Shown here piece by piece: positions 23,583 through 31,248 of a stretch of 32,791 bases of DNA. Source of the stretch: Armatimonadota bacterium (lineage in GTDB: Bacteria; Armatimonadota; Zipacnadia; UBA1398; JAKPQA01). Every line of letters starts with the position of its first letter. The first letter of the stretch is position 1. Made by a program: the position numbers and the translations under genes. The notes beneath the pieces are model-generated. The model saw nothing but the letters and a program-made list of their open reading frames with translations. It had not been told where the DNA came from and did no database searches. The stretch lies in NCBI GenBank assembly GCA_029547025.1, contig JAKPQA010000229.1, forward strand, positions 1 to 32,791. The letters are read 5' to 3'.

Positions 23583-24560
23583 ATGAGAATTGGCGTAGTG
23601 GGTAACATTAACATGGACTTCGTCCTTCGAGGGCAGCGTCTGCCTCGGGAGGGCGAGACGCTTGTGGCTGACGGGCTCCATGTCTTTGGGGGGGGCAAGG
23701 CCGCGAACCAGGCCGTGGCGGCCCGAAGACTGGGCGCCGACGTGTCCATCGTCGGCTGCCTTGGGACGGACGACCTGGGAGACCGGGCGCTGGCCCTCTT
23801 GGACGAGGCTGGCGTTGACACCGCATTCGTGGTGCGGACCCAACGGTGCCACACGGGCACTGCCCTCGTGTTCGTTGACCGATCGGGGAGGAACTCCATC
23901 GTTACGGCGCTGGGCGCCAACGATGACCCCGAGGGCACTCGGGGCGCAGTGGAGGGCGCCACCAAACTGCTGGGGTCGGTCGACGTCGTGCTCATGCAGC
24001 TTGGACTGCCGGTTTCGACTGTCGATCAGGGGATCAGGTTGTGCCAGGAGCATGGCGTTCCGGTATACCTGGATCCCACGCCTATACGGCGCTCCCTGCC
24101 CGAGCTGTGGTGCGGTGTGGCTCTGATCGCGCCCAACGAGACCGAGTCCCAGATTCTGCTGGGTGGAAGCCGGACTGACGGCCCGGAGGAGGCTCGGACG
24201 GCGGCCGCCCGGCTACGGGACGCCGGTGTCGGCGTGGCGGTCGTGAAGCTGGGCGCCGCCGGATGCGTGGTCGCGGCGGATGGGTGGACGGCGCACGTGC
24301 CCGGGGTCAAGGTAGATGTGGTGGACACCACCGCGGCTGGCGACGCCTTTATGGCCGGGCTGGCCGTGGCGCGGGGCGAGGGGGCAGACTGGGTCGAGGC
24401 GGCCCGATTCGCCAACTGTGCCGGGGCGCTGGCCGCCACGAAGCTGGGTGCCCAGCCATCATTGCCATACCGGCCCGAGGTGGATGCGCTCTACCGGAGT
24501 GGTGATGCTGGAGTGCGGCATTGCGCGCCGACATTGGGGGAACGGGAAGGGGGAGGATGA
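23583..24560 (+). CDS. PfkB-family carbohydrate kinase (ribokinase-like)
   Basis: 325 residues. 'MRIGVVGNINMDFVLRG' (N-terminal NxxMD), 'FGGGKAANQAVAARRLGADVSIVGCLGTDDLGD' (GGGKxANQ sugar-binding loop, A in place of the usual G) and 'VDVVDTTAAGDAFMAGLAVA' (C-terminal signature; DTTAAGD for the usual DTTGAGD, catalytic Asp retained) define the family. It phosphorylates a sugar or sugar-derived alcohol with ATP; the neighbouring aldolase-like gene suggests a sugar such as a 5-keto-deoxy acid or ribose-like compound, but this is inference. The ATG at 23583 gives a normal length; the open frame beginning at 23523 overlaps the upstream gene. Its stop overlaps the FapA-like gene start (ATGA, 24557-24560), so the two are coupled. 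Confidence 0.92.
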   Translation: MRIGVVGNINMDFVLRGQRLPREGETLVADGLHVFGGGKAANQAVAARRLGADVSIVGCLGTDDLGDRALALLDEAGVDTAFVVRTQRCHTGTALVFVDRSGRNSIVTALGANDDPEGTRGAVEGATKLLGSVDVVLMQLGLPVSTVDQGIRLCQEHGVPVYLDPTPIRRSLPELWCGVALIAPNETESQILLGGSRTDGPEEARTAAARLRDAGVGVAVVKLGAAGCVVAADGWTAHVPGVKVDVVDTTAAGDAFMAGLAVARGEGADWVEAARFANCAGALAATKLGAQPSLPYRPEVDALYRSGDAGVRHCAPTLGEREGGG

Positions 24561-26056
24561 TGGCCGGAGTGGGCGACGCGTCTGAAGATATGAATGGTGA
24601 TGCAACCGTTCTAATAGCGCGACACCGCATGACTGCGGCGGTCACGATCACTCCCCCCGTGGGCAGAGGGGCGCCCGTTCTCGCGCCGGGAATACGCCAG
24701 CGACTCGCCGCGGCGGGCGTGAGATACGGGATCCAGGACTCGGCCATCGAGGAGCTCCTGCTGCGCAGCCGATCGTCTTCCGAGCCGGTGACGGGCGATG
24801 TTGCTTTCGGCGCGCCAATGGTGCCGGCGGGCGACACCACCTTCGAGTACCTCATCGACATGACGGATAGCGGCAACTGGGTCAACGACGAACAGATCGT
24901 CAGCCCGCTATCCGGTTCCGACACCGGCGCGCGCCACGCGCCGAGTGCCGACGAGACCGAGGCAAGAACCGACTATCACTTCCCGGCCCCCATTCCCGTT
25001 GTGACTCCGGGAACGGTCATCGGCGTCCGGCGGCCCGGGAGTCCCGGCCAAGCGGGCATGACGGTGCTGGGCCAACCCGTGGAGGTGCCGCCTGCCAAGG
25101 ACGAGACACCGCGAATCGGAGCGGGCGTCACACTGGTAGAGAAGCCCGACGGGACCGCCGAGGTTGTGGCGCAGGTGGCGGGCAAGGCGGTCCTCGACGG
25201 GAACAGGCTGGTTGTGTCGTCGGAGCACACGGTGATGGGCGATGTCTCGGTCCGGGGCGGAGACGTGATCTTCCCGGGCGACGTCGTGGTGCGGGGCAAC
25301 GTCCTGGACGGCGCGGTGGTGAAAGCGGGAGGCAACATCACGGTCATGGGCCGCGTCGATGGCGCCCACCTGGAGGCCGAGGGCACGATTGCGGTGAGTA
25401 AGGGAATCGTGGGTGGAGGACGCGGAATGGTCCGGGCCCGCGGGGACATCACCGCAACGTTCTGTGAGGGCGCAACGGTCGAGTCGCGAGGCGACGTGGA
25501 CATCAGCCGCGGTATCATGAACTCTGACGTCTCGGCCTCAGGCACAGTCCGCTGCATGCAGGGCCGGGGAGCCATCATCGGAGGCACCATCCGGGCGGGC
25601 AGAGCCGTCGAAGCCAAGAACATCGGGACCGAATCGAGCAGCGAGACCCAGATTATCGTTGGCACGGACTTCGGCTTGCTTCGCGAACGGGACGATGTAC
25701 TGCGAACGAAGGAGCAGTGCGAGTCACTCCTGGCCCGGCTGGACGTGGCACTCGGCCCCCTGTCAGAGACGAGCGACCTAAGCCACCTGCCCGAGGACCG
25801 GCGCGAGATGGTCCGGAAGGCGCTGCAGGAGCGAGTGAGACAGCGCGCTCGGTTGTCACAGATCCAGACCCGCCTCGAGGACCTCGAACGCCAGATGGCT
25901 GCCACCGACCAGGGAGCGGTGAAGGTGTTTGGCTGCGCGCAGCCAGGCACACGGATCATCATCCGAAAGTGCCAAGTCCTGCTGACGGACACGGTCAACT
26001 ACGCCCAGCTCGTGGAGAACCAGGAGATGGGCACCATACGATCGGCGCCGCTATAG
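24557..26056 (+). CDS. FapA-like (DUF342) polysaccharide/polar-growth-type beta-helix protein
   Basis: 499 residues. The first ~200 residues form the alpha/beta N-terminal part of DUF342 ('PAPIPVVTPGTVIGVRRPGSPGQAGMTVLGQPVEVPPAK'). A right-handed beta-helix follows (about 215-370: 'SEHTVMGDVSVRGGDVIFPGDVVVRGNVLDGAVVKAGGNI', 'MVRARGDITATFCEGATVESRGDVDI'), then a coiled coil (395-465), and a C-terminal strand pair ('KCQVLLTDTVNY'). FapA proteins in Firmicutes and Vibrio associate with membrane, flagellar or surface-related functions; the biochemical role is not settled. Two adjacent ATG codons start here (24557 and 24560); the first overlaps the kinase TGA, with GGAAGG ahead of it. The C-terminal TAG is back to back with the convergent prfB stop. 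Confidence 0.88.
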   Translation: MMAGVGDASEDMNGDATVLIARHRMTAAVTITPPVGRGAPVLAPGIRQRLAAAGVRYGIQDSAIEELLLRSRSSSEPVTGDVAFGAPMVPAGDTTFEYLIDMTDSGNWVNDEQIVSPLSGSDTGARHAPSADETEARTDYHFPAPIPVVTPGTVIGVRRPGSPGQAGMTVLGQPVEVPPAKDETPRIGAGVTLVEKPDGTAEVVAQVAGKAVLDGNRLVVSSEHTVMGDVSVRGGDVIFPGDVVVRGNVLDGAVVKAGGNITVMGRVDGAHLEAEGTIAVSKGIVGGGRGMVRARGDITATFCEGATVESRGDVDISRGIMNSDVSASGTVRCMQGRGAIIGGTIRAGRAVEAKNIGTESSSETQIIVGTDFGLLRERDDVLRTKEQCESLLARLDVALGPLSETSDLSHLPEDRREMVRKALQERVRQRARLSQIQTRLEDLERQMAATDQGAVKVFGCAQPGTRIIIRKCQVLLTDTVNYAQLVENQEMGTIRSAPL

Positions 26057-27215
26057 CGGGGCGCCAGAGCCACCGGCTGAGACCGAGCCCGCGGCCGTGC
26101 TCTGCAGATATGCCTGGATATACGGGTCGATGGCCCCATCCAGCACTCGTTGCGTATCGCTGCTCGTGTACCCCGTGCGCAGGTCCTTGATCATCATATA
26201 CGGGTGCAACACGTATGAGCGGATCTGGCTGCCCCACCCGATGGTCCGCTGCTCACCACGCAGGGCTGCCTTCTCCTCCTCCTGACGGCGGCGTTCCTGC
26301 TCGAAGAGCCTGGACCGGAGAATCCTCATCGCCGTATCGCGATTCCGGTGCTGGGAACGCTCATTCTGACACTGCACGACGGTGCCGGTCGGGATGTGAG
26401 TGATGCGGACGGCGGAATCCGTCTTATTGACGTGCTGGCCCCCCGCGCCCCCCGAGCGGTACGTCTCGATCCTGAGGTCATCAGGAGAGATGTCGATGTG
26501 GATGTCATCATCCAGCTCGGGCACGACGTCAACCGAGGCGAAGCTCGTGTGCCGGCGATGGGCGGCATCGAAGGGCGACAGCCGAACCAGCCGGTGAACC
26601 CCGACCTCGGACCGCAGGAGGCCAAAGGCGAATGGCCCCTTGACCAGGCAGGTCACGCTCTTGATCCCCGCCGACTCACCGGGGGTGCAGTTGAGAACCT
26701 CGACCTCCATGCCGCGTCCCTCGGCCCACAGCGTGTACATGCGCTGTAGCATCTCCGCCCAGTCCTGGGACTCGGTGCCGCCCGCTCCCGCGTTGATCGA
26801 GAGATACGCGTTGCGGAAGTCGTGCTCGCCCGAGAGGAGCAATGCATGCTCGCAGTGGGCGAGCTCGGCTTCGACCTCTTCGAGCTCGCGAGCGACATCC
26901 TCGACCAGGCTCTCGTCCCCCTCGGTCTGGGCGAGCTCGATCATCTCGAGCGCTTCGGCCACGCGACGCTCCATTCGCTGCCACGGAGCCAGGAAGCGCT
27001 CAAGCTGGCTCATCTGCTGCGAGTGAGCGCGCGAAGCCTCCAGGTCGTCCCAGAAACCCTCTCGAGCGGCCTCCTGGCGCATCTCGGCCAGACGCCGCTC
27101 CTTGCCGGCGAAGTCAAAGACGATCCCTCACCTGAAGGAGCTTGTGACGTATCTGCTCCCCCAAAGCGCTGAGCGACTCCCAGGTCGGAGCCGCCGGTGC
27201 TTCCGCGCTGCCCAA
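26051..27215 (-). CDS. prfB: Peptide chain release factor 2, with programmed +1 frameshift
   Basis: RF2 releases peptides at UGA and UAA. 'RSGGAGGQHVNKT' (GGQ catalytic loop) and 'LSPFDAAHRRHTSF' (SPF stop-reading loop) are diagnostic. The first segment starts at a TTG (27213-27215), two bases after the secA stop, with AAGGCGGGG upstream. It runs 33 codons to CTT-TGA-C at 27119-27113, where the in-frame UGA sits. Shifting +1 at CTT gives '...QVRDRL-DFAGKERRLAEM...', the RF2 junction. An SD-like AGGTGAGGG lies just upstream of the slip site. The second segment continues from 27115 to 26051. The full product is about 387 residues. The TTG start is uncertain. Low RF2 favours shifting, so the protein autoregulates. 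Read without the shift, the gene would appear broken or start falsely at 27082. Confidence 0.93.
27114..27128 (-). promoter_or_regulatory. prfB frameshift site (SD-like element, CTT TGA C)
   Basis: On the minus strand the sequence reads GTG AGG GAT CGT CTT TGA C. CTT at 27119-27117 is the slippery codon and TGA at 27116-27114 is the recoded stop; the resumed frame starts at 27115 with GAC. The AGGTGA stretch just upstream matches the anti-Shine-Dalgarno sequence and is the usual stimulator. This is the same design as in E. coli prfB. Confidence 0.92.
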
Positions 27216-27217
27216 GA

Positions 27218-30055
27218 CTACCCCGCCTTTCCGAGGCAACACCGCTTGTACTTGCGCCCGCTGCCACAGGGACATGGGTCATTCCGGCCGACTTCCTGGC
27301 CCTTGCGTACCGGGGCCCGCCGTCTCTGCCCGGGCAGTGCCTCGCCCGGGCTCGAGCCGCGGCCCTCTTCCTGAGGTTGGTAAGCGCTCTGCTGAGGCTC
27401 CTCCGTCTCCGCGAGGCGGACCCGGAACAGGGCCCGAATCGTATCCTCGCGGATGGCCTCCAGCAGCTCCTCGAACATGTCGAAGGCCTCTTTGTGGTAG
27501 AGCACCACGGGATCCTTCTGCTCGCCCTGGGCACGGAGGAAAATCCCGTCTCGCAGGTAGTCCATGGCGGCCAGGTGGTCGATCCACTGATCGTCGATCA
27601 CCTGCAGCATGCACCAACGCTCCAGCGCACGCATCTGCTCGGCGCCGAACTGCGCCTCCCGGGCCTCGTAGCCGCGCCGAATGGCCCCGATCAGCTGCTC
27701 CCGCAGCTCATCTCCTGGTGGCGGGTCAGCCGCCAGTGCCTCAGTATCCATCAGGTAGTCGATGGGGGCCACGCCACGGAGAGTATCCAGGAGCTCACCC
27801 ATCTCCCACTCCTCGGAGGAGAGGCGCGGACTCGCATACCGCTCCATGGCCCGATCGACGACGTAGTCGATCATGTCCATGATGGTGTCGCGGAAGTCCT
27901 CGGCCTCGAGGATCTTCCGGCGCTCGCCGTAGATGACACTGCGCTGGGTGTTCATCACATCGTCGAACTTGAGCACCTGCTTGCGGATGTCGAAGTGGTG
28001 GGACTCGACGCGGCGCTGGGCGTTCTCGATCATCCGAGACAGCAGGCGGTTCTCGATGGGCTCATTGTCGCGCCACGAACGCTGCAAGCTCTGGAATCGT
28101 TCCTGTGCGCCGAACAGGCGCCAAAGCTCGTCCTCCAGACACACGAAGAACCGCGACGAGCCCGGGTCGCCCTGTCGACCCGACCGGCCCCGGAGCTGGT
28201 TATCGATACGCCGACTCTCATGCCGCTCGGTGCCCAGGATGTGCAGCCCGCCCAACGCCCTTACGGTCTCATAGTCGGGGCTCACATCCATGCCCTCGGG
28301 AGGCTTGCCGCCGAGCTGGATGTCCACCCCGCGGCCCGCCATGTTCGTCGCAATGGTCACGGCGCCAATGCGCCCCGCCTGCGCAATGATCTGGGCCTCT
28401 CGCTCGTGGTACTTGGCGTTGAGGACGTTGTGCGGGATGCCACTGCGTAGAACCTCAGCCAGCCGTTCGGCCTCCGATGGCACCCCAATGGCCTGGGCGA
28501 ACGCCGCCACAACGTCGTCACTCAGCGGGTCGGACGGCATGTCCACCATACGCGCGGCTCGACGAATGGCGCCCGGGTTCAGGTTGTCCAGTGGCTGGAA
28601 GAGCTGCTCCTCCAGCGCGCGACGCTCCTTGGGGTCGCCACCGCGCCCGCCCGTCTGGAGCCGCTCGACCAGCAGCGTGGCCATGGCCAAGCGCTGCAGC
28701 CGATCAGGGCTCAACCGGTCGCTGAGCCGTTCCGAGATCTCGATCGACCGCGTGCCGACCAGCACCGGCTGCCCGCGCAAGTGGCACTGCAGGATCTCCG
28801 TGGCGATACCACGGAACTTGGCTTCCTCTGTCTTGTAGACGATGTCGGGGTGATCGACGCGCCGCACGGGGCGGTTGGTGGGGACAATGACCACGGGCAT
28901 ATCGTAGATGCGTATGAACTCAGGCTCCTCGGTCTTCGCGGTGCCCGTCATGCCCGCCAGGCGCTCGTAGAGACGGAAGAAGTTCTGGAAGGTGATGGTC
29001 GCCAGAGTCTGACTCTCTTGCTCGACCTTCACGTTCTCCTTGGCCTCGATGGCCTGGTGGAGTCCCTCGCCATAACGCCGGCCGAACATGAGCCGCCCAG
29101 TGAACTCGTCCACGATGATGACCTGGCCATCGCGGACCACGTAGTCCACGTCGCGCTTGTACAGCGTGTGGGCCTTCAGTGCGCAGTTCACATGATGGAC
29201 GTACTCCACGCACTCGGGATCGGACAGGTTGTCGATCCCCAACGCGCGTTCGACGGCCTCGACGCCCTCATCGGTGAGCGAGACCTGATGCTGCTTCTCC
29301 TCGACCTCATAGTGCTTGTCGCGGGTGAGGCTGGCGACAATCCGGTCGAACCGCCGGTAGAGATCCGACGAGGCCTGCTTCACCCCCGAGATGATCAGCG
29401 GGGTGCGGGCCTCGTCGATCAGGATGCTGTCGACCTCGTCCACGATGGCGTAGTAGAGGCCGCGCTGAACCAGGCGGTCGCGCGAGAACGCCATGTTGTC
29501 GCGAAGATAGTCGAAGCCGAGCTCATTGTTCGTCCCATAGGTGATGTCAGAAGCATAGGCCGCAAGACGGTCCGGCGCATCCATGTCATGCTGGATAATC
29601 CCGACCGTCAGACCAAAGAAGCGGTAGATCGGACCCATCCACTCGGCATCGCGCTTGGCCAGGTAGTCGTTGGTGGTAACGAGGTGGGCCCCTTTGCCCA
29701 GGAGCGCATTGAGGGTGAGCGGGAGCGTGGCTACGAGAGTCTTGCCCTCCCCGGTCTTCATCTCGGCGATGCGCCCACTGTGGAGTACCATGCCGCCGAT
29801 GAGCTGGACATCGAAGTGGCGCTGTCCCAGGGTGCGCACCGACGCCTCGCGCACCGCTGCAAAGACCTCCGGCAGCGCCTCGTCGATCGATCGGCCGTTC
29901 TGCACCTGGTCCCGAATCGCCATCACGTACTGGCGAAGAGAGTCGTCGTCCCGGGCCTTCATGGCTGGCTCGAGCTCATTGATGCGCTGGGCGACCCGAC
30001 TGTACTTCCGCACCAGACGCCCACTGGGATCGAGCCAGTTGATCGGGTTGAACAT
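27218..30055 (-). CDS. secA: Preprotein translocase ATPase SecA
   Basis: 945 residues, slightly longer than E. coli SecA. The motor of the Sec system pushes unfolded preproteins through SecYEG with ATP. Visible elements are Walker A ([17 protein letters not shown] at 102-106), '[23 protein letters not shown]', '[17 protein letters not shown]', the DEVD Walker B ([23 protein letters not shown]), the '[14 protein letters not shown]' region, the '[16 protein letters not shown]' helicase motif VI area, '[16 protein letters not shown]', and the C-terminal zinc-binding tail ([13 protein letters not shown]). A full C-terminal linker and zinc tail indicate SecB-type or ribosome-related contacts. The ATG at 30055 is preceded by AGGGGGATC. 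prfB begins 2 bp after its stop, a gene order seen in many phyla. Confidence 0.98.
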   Translation of the reverse strand: MFNPINWLDPSGRLVRKYSRVAQRINELEPAMKARDDDSLRQYVMAIRDQVQNGRSIDEALPEVFAAVREASVRTLGQRHFDVQLIGGMVLHSGRIAEMKTGEGKTLVATLPLTLNALLGKGAHLVTTNDYLAKRDAEWMGPIYRFFGLTVGIIQHDMDAPDRLAAYASDITYGTNNELGFDYLRDNMAFSRDRLVQRGLYYAIVDEVDSILIDEARTPLIISGVKQASSDLYRRFDRIVASLTRDKHYEVEEKQHQVSLTDEGVEAVERALGIDNLSDPECVEYVHHVNCALKAHTLYKRDVDYVVRDGQVIIVDEFTGRLMFGRRYGEGLHQAIEAKENVKVEQESQTLATITFQNFFRLYERLAGMTGTAKTEEPEFIRIYDMPVVIVPTNRPVRRVDHPDIVYKTEEAKFRGIATEILQCHLRGQPVLVGTRSIEISERLSDRLSPDRLQRLAMATLLVERLQTGGRGGDPKERRALEEQLFQPLDNLNPGAIRRAARMVDMPSDPLSDDVVAAFAQAIGVPSEAERLAEVLRSGIPHNVLNAKYHEREAQIIAQAGRIGAVTIATNMAGRGVDIQLGGKPPEGMDVSPDYETVRALGGLHILGTERHESRRIDNQLRGRSGRQGDPGSSRFFVCLEDELWRLFGAQERFQSLQRSWRDNEPIENRLLSRMIENAQRRVESHHFDIRKQVLKFDDVMNTQRSVIYGERRKILEAEDFRDTIMDMIDYVVDRAMERYASPRLSSEEWEMGELLDTLRGVAPIDYLMDTEALAADPPPGDELREQLIGAIRRGYEAREAQFGAEQMRALERWCMLQVIDDQWIDHLAAMDYLRDGIFLRAQGEQKDPVVLYHKEAFDMFEELLEAIREDTIRALFRVRLAETEEPQQSAYQPQEEGRGSSPGEALPGQRRRAPVRKGQEVGRNDPCPCGSGRKYKRCCLGKAG

Positions 30056-30076
30056 CAGATCCCCCTATCGGAGGGC

Positions 30077-30139
30077 CGTACTCGTAACACAGCGCGTGCG
30101 AGAAGCGGATACCCGATCCGCATCCGGCACCCGAGTACG
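30077..30139 (-). promoter_or_regulatory. Nested hairpin in the secA 5' region
   Basis: CGTACTCG (30077-30084) pairs with CGAGTACG (30132-30139), enclosing GCGGAT (30105-30110) pairing with ATCCGC (30116-30121) across a 5-nt loop. The structure ends 22 bp before the secA start codon, so it could influence translation of secA or termination ahead of it. I see no clear -35/-10 pair in this 142-bp gap. Confidence 0.4.
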
Positions 30140-30157
30140 ACGTGATGGGTCAAAGCA

Positions 30158-30172
30158 GAACCGAGGAGGTTC
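30158..30172 (-). terminator. Weak hairpin after the lipoprotein gene
   Basis: GAACC (30158-30162) pairs with GGTTC (30168-30172) across a 5-nt loop, 26 bp past the lipoprotein stop; on the minus strand it is followed by TGCTTTG. A 5-bp stem is weak, so some transcription into secA is likely. Confidence 0.3.
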
Positions 30173-30197
30173 GGAGAGCGGGATGGACCTCGTGCGG

Positions 30198-30782
30198 TCA
30201 GAACTCGACGGTGAAGGCGCTCCCGAATCTGGAGCGCGCGCGCCCCGAGGCGCCCAACTCGCCGTAGGCCTGCACGCCGGCACCGACCGATAGGCCGCCC
30301 ATATCGTGCCGGACGCCTAGGGAGACCATCCCGCCAGCCCGGACGTCGTTCGCAGGATCAAAGAGCGACCGAAGTCCCAGGCCAACCGTGGTACTGCGCG
30401 AAAGTGGGTACTGAAGGCTCAGCCCTAGGTCTGAGCCGCGAAGAGTCTCGACCATCGTGCTCGAGCCGCCTCGCAGGGCGTTCTCCCTGGCCCAGGGCTG
30501 CGTAAGCTGGAGGCTGAAATCACCCAGCGGAAGCCGGATGATGTTCCGCCCGGGCGCGGCGGTGACCGACATGCTCAGAGGCACACTGGGACCGCCGGGC
30601 TGGGGCACGCGCCGAACCGCATACGACGGCTCGGTGATCGAGGTGCCGGCCGGCCGGCCGGTCGGTTCTCCCGGTGAGCGATCGACAACCCGGTCGCCCG
30701 TGGCCTCTTCGACCGTCCCGCCGGTCTGGCATGACGCAGCCACAATGACCACAGTCAATCCCAATGCCAGACGACGGTACAT
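30198..30782 (-). CDS. Predicted lipoprotein with beta-rich outer-membrane-like domain
   Basis: 194 residues. 'MYRRLALGLTVVIVAASCQTGG' is a lipoprotein signal with the lipidated cysteine at C18. After a Pro/Thr-rich linker (about 20-65) the rest alternates hydrophobic and polar residues ('GDFSLQLTQPW', 'SDLGLSLQYPLSRSTTVGLGLRSLF', 'AGGMVSLGVRHDMGGLSVGAGVQAYGEL') and ends 'RFGSAFTVEF', like a small beta-barrel with a terminal Phe. I do not recognise a family. The ATG at 30780-30782 was preferred to a GTG 36 bp earlier because it puts the signal at the N-terminus and has GGGGTG upstream. It precedes secA by 142 bp on the same strand and has its own promoter. Confidence 0.72.
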   Translation of the reverse strand: MYRRLALGLTVVIVAASCQTGGTVEEATGDRVVDRSPGEPTGRPAGTSITEPSYAVRRVPQPGGPSVPLSMSVTAAPGRNIIRLPLGDFSLQLTQPWARENALRGGSSTMVETLRGSDLGLSLQYPLSRSTTVGLGLRSLFDPANDVRAGGMVSLGVRHDMGGLSVGAGVQAYGELGASGRARSRFGSAFTVEF

Positions 30783-30833
30783 CCCACAGCACCCCGAACC
30801 CAGACTTGGAACAGACACACCTCAACTACCTTG

Positions 30834-30863
30834 ATGATAGCAGCACCATGGCAGCCGCGTCAA
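30834..30863 (-). promoter_or_regulatory. Sigma70-type promoter of the lipoprotein gene
   Basis: On the minus strand, TTGACG (30858-30863) and TATCAT (30834-30839) are separated by 18 bp. Transcription would start near 30827, about 45 bases before the ATG at 30782. Confidence 0.65.
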
Positions 30864-31248
30864 ACCAGGCACCCAGAGCCATCTCGCTCCCCACTGCGGG
30901 CCCGATGACCCTCTTCCCCGCTTCGCGGCCCCTCCCTCTTGGCCCCGCCTCAGTTGTTCAGAGGATCTTCGGAGAGGCGGCACAGAAAGGACCCGCCGCA
31001 GGTTGGCCGGACGCCATCCGGCCCACGGCCATCGGTGTCTGAGAAGGCACATGGCTTGCTGGAAGAACGGCACGACCCCGCGACGCCCCGGCTACCCGGC
31101 AGAGGACCTGCATGGACACCAAAGGAGCTGAGCCACCCCGCACAGGAGCCCTCTCCGCTGAACCGGCGCCGGGATGCGGCCTCAGACCCACTGGCGCCGC
31201 GAGGCACCGGTGTGGAGCCCCATCGGCTGATACGATGGGGGCACGGGC
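30864..31248. other. Gap with no recognised gene
   Basis: No reading frame with a ribosome binding site and no tRNA or other known RNA is evident in these 385 bases. The only features seen are a perfect hairpin GGCCGGA-CGCCA-TCCGGCC at 31005-31023 and the hairpin at 31218-31240. Confidence 0.5.
31218..31240 (-). terminator. Hairpin at the 3' end of the glycoside-hydrolase-like gene
   Basis: CCCCATCG (31218-31225) pairs with CGATGGGG (31233-31240) over a 7-nt loop, and GAGCCC/GGGCTC can extend it to 31215-31249, reaching the gene's stop. No U-tract follows, so intrinsic termination is uncertain. Confidence 0.45.

Noticed and set aside
27082-27117. prfB as a disrupted gene starting at the internal ATG 27082
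   Set aside because: The upstream CTT-TGA-C with SD-like element and the recovered RF2 N-terminus in the +1 frame show programmed frameshifting, not mutation.
30065-30130. 21-codon GTG-started minus-strand ORF ending in the secA ribosome binding site (SecM-like leader)
   Set aside because: No Shine-Dalgarno, no hydrophobic or arrest-like sequence, and a TAG next to a G-rich ribosome binding site is frequent by chance.
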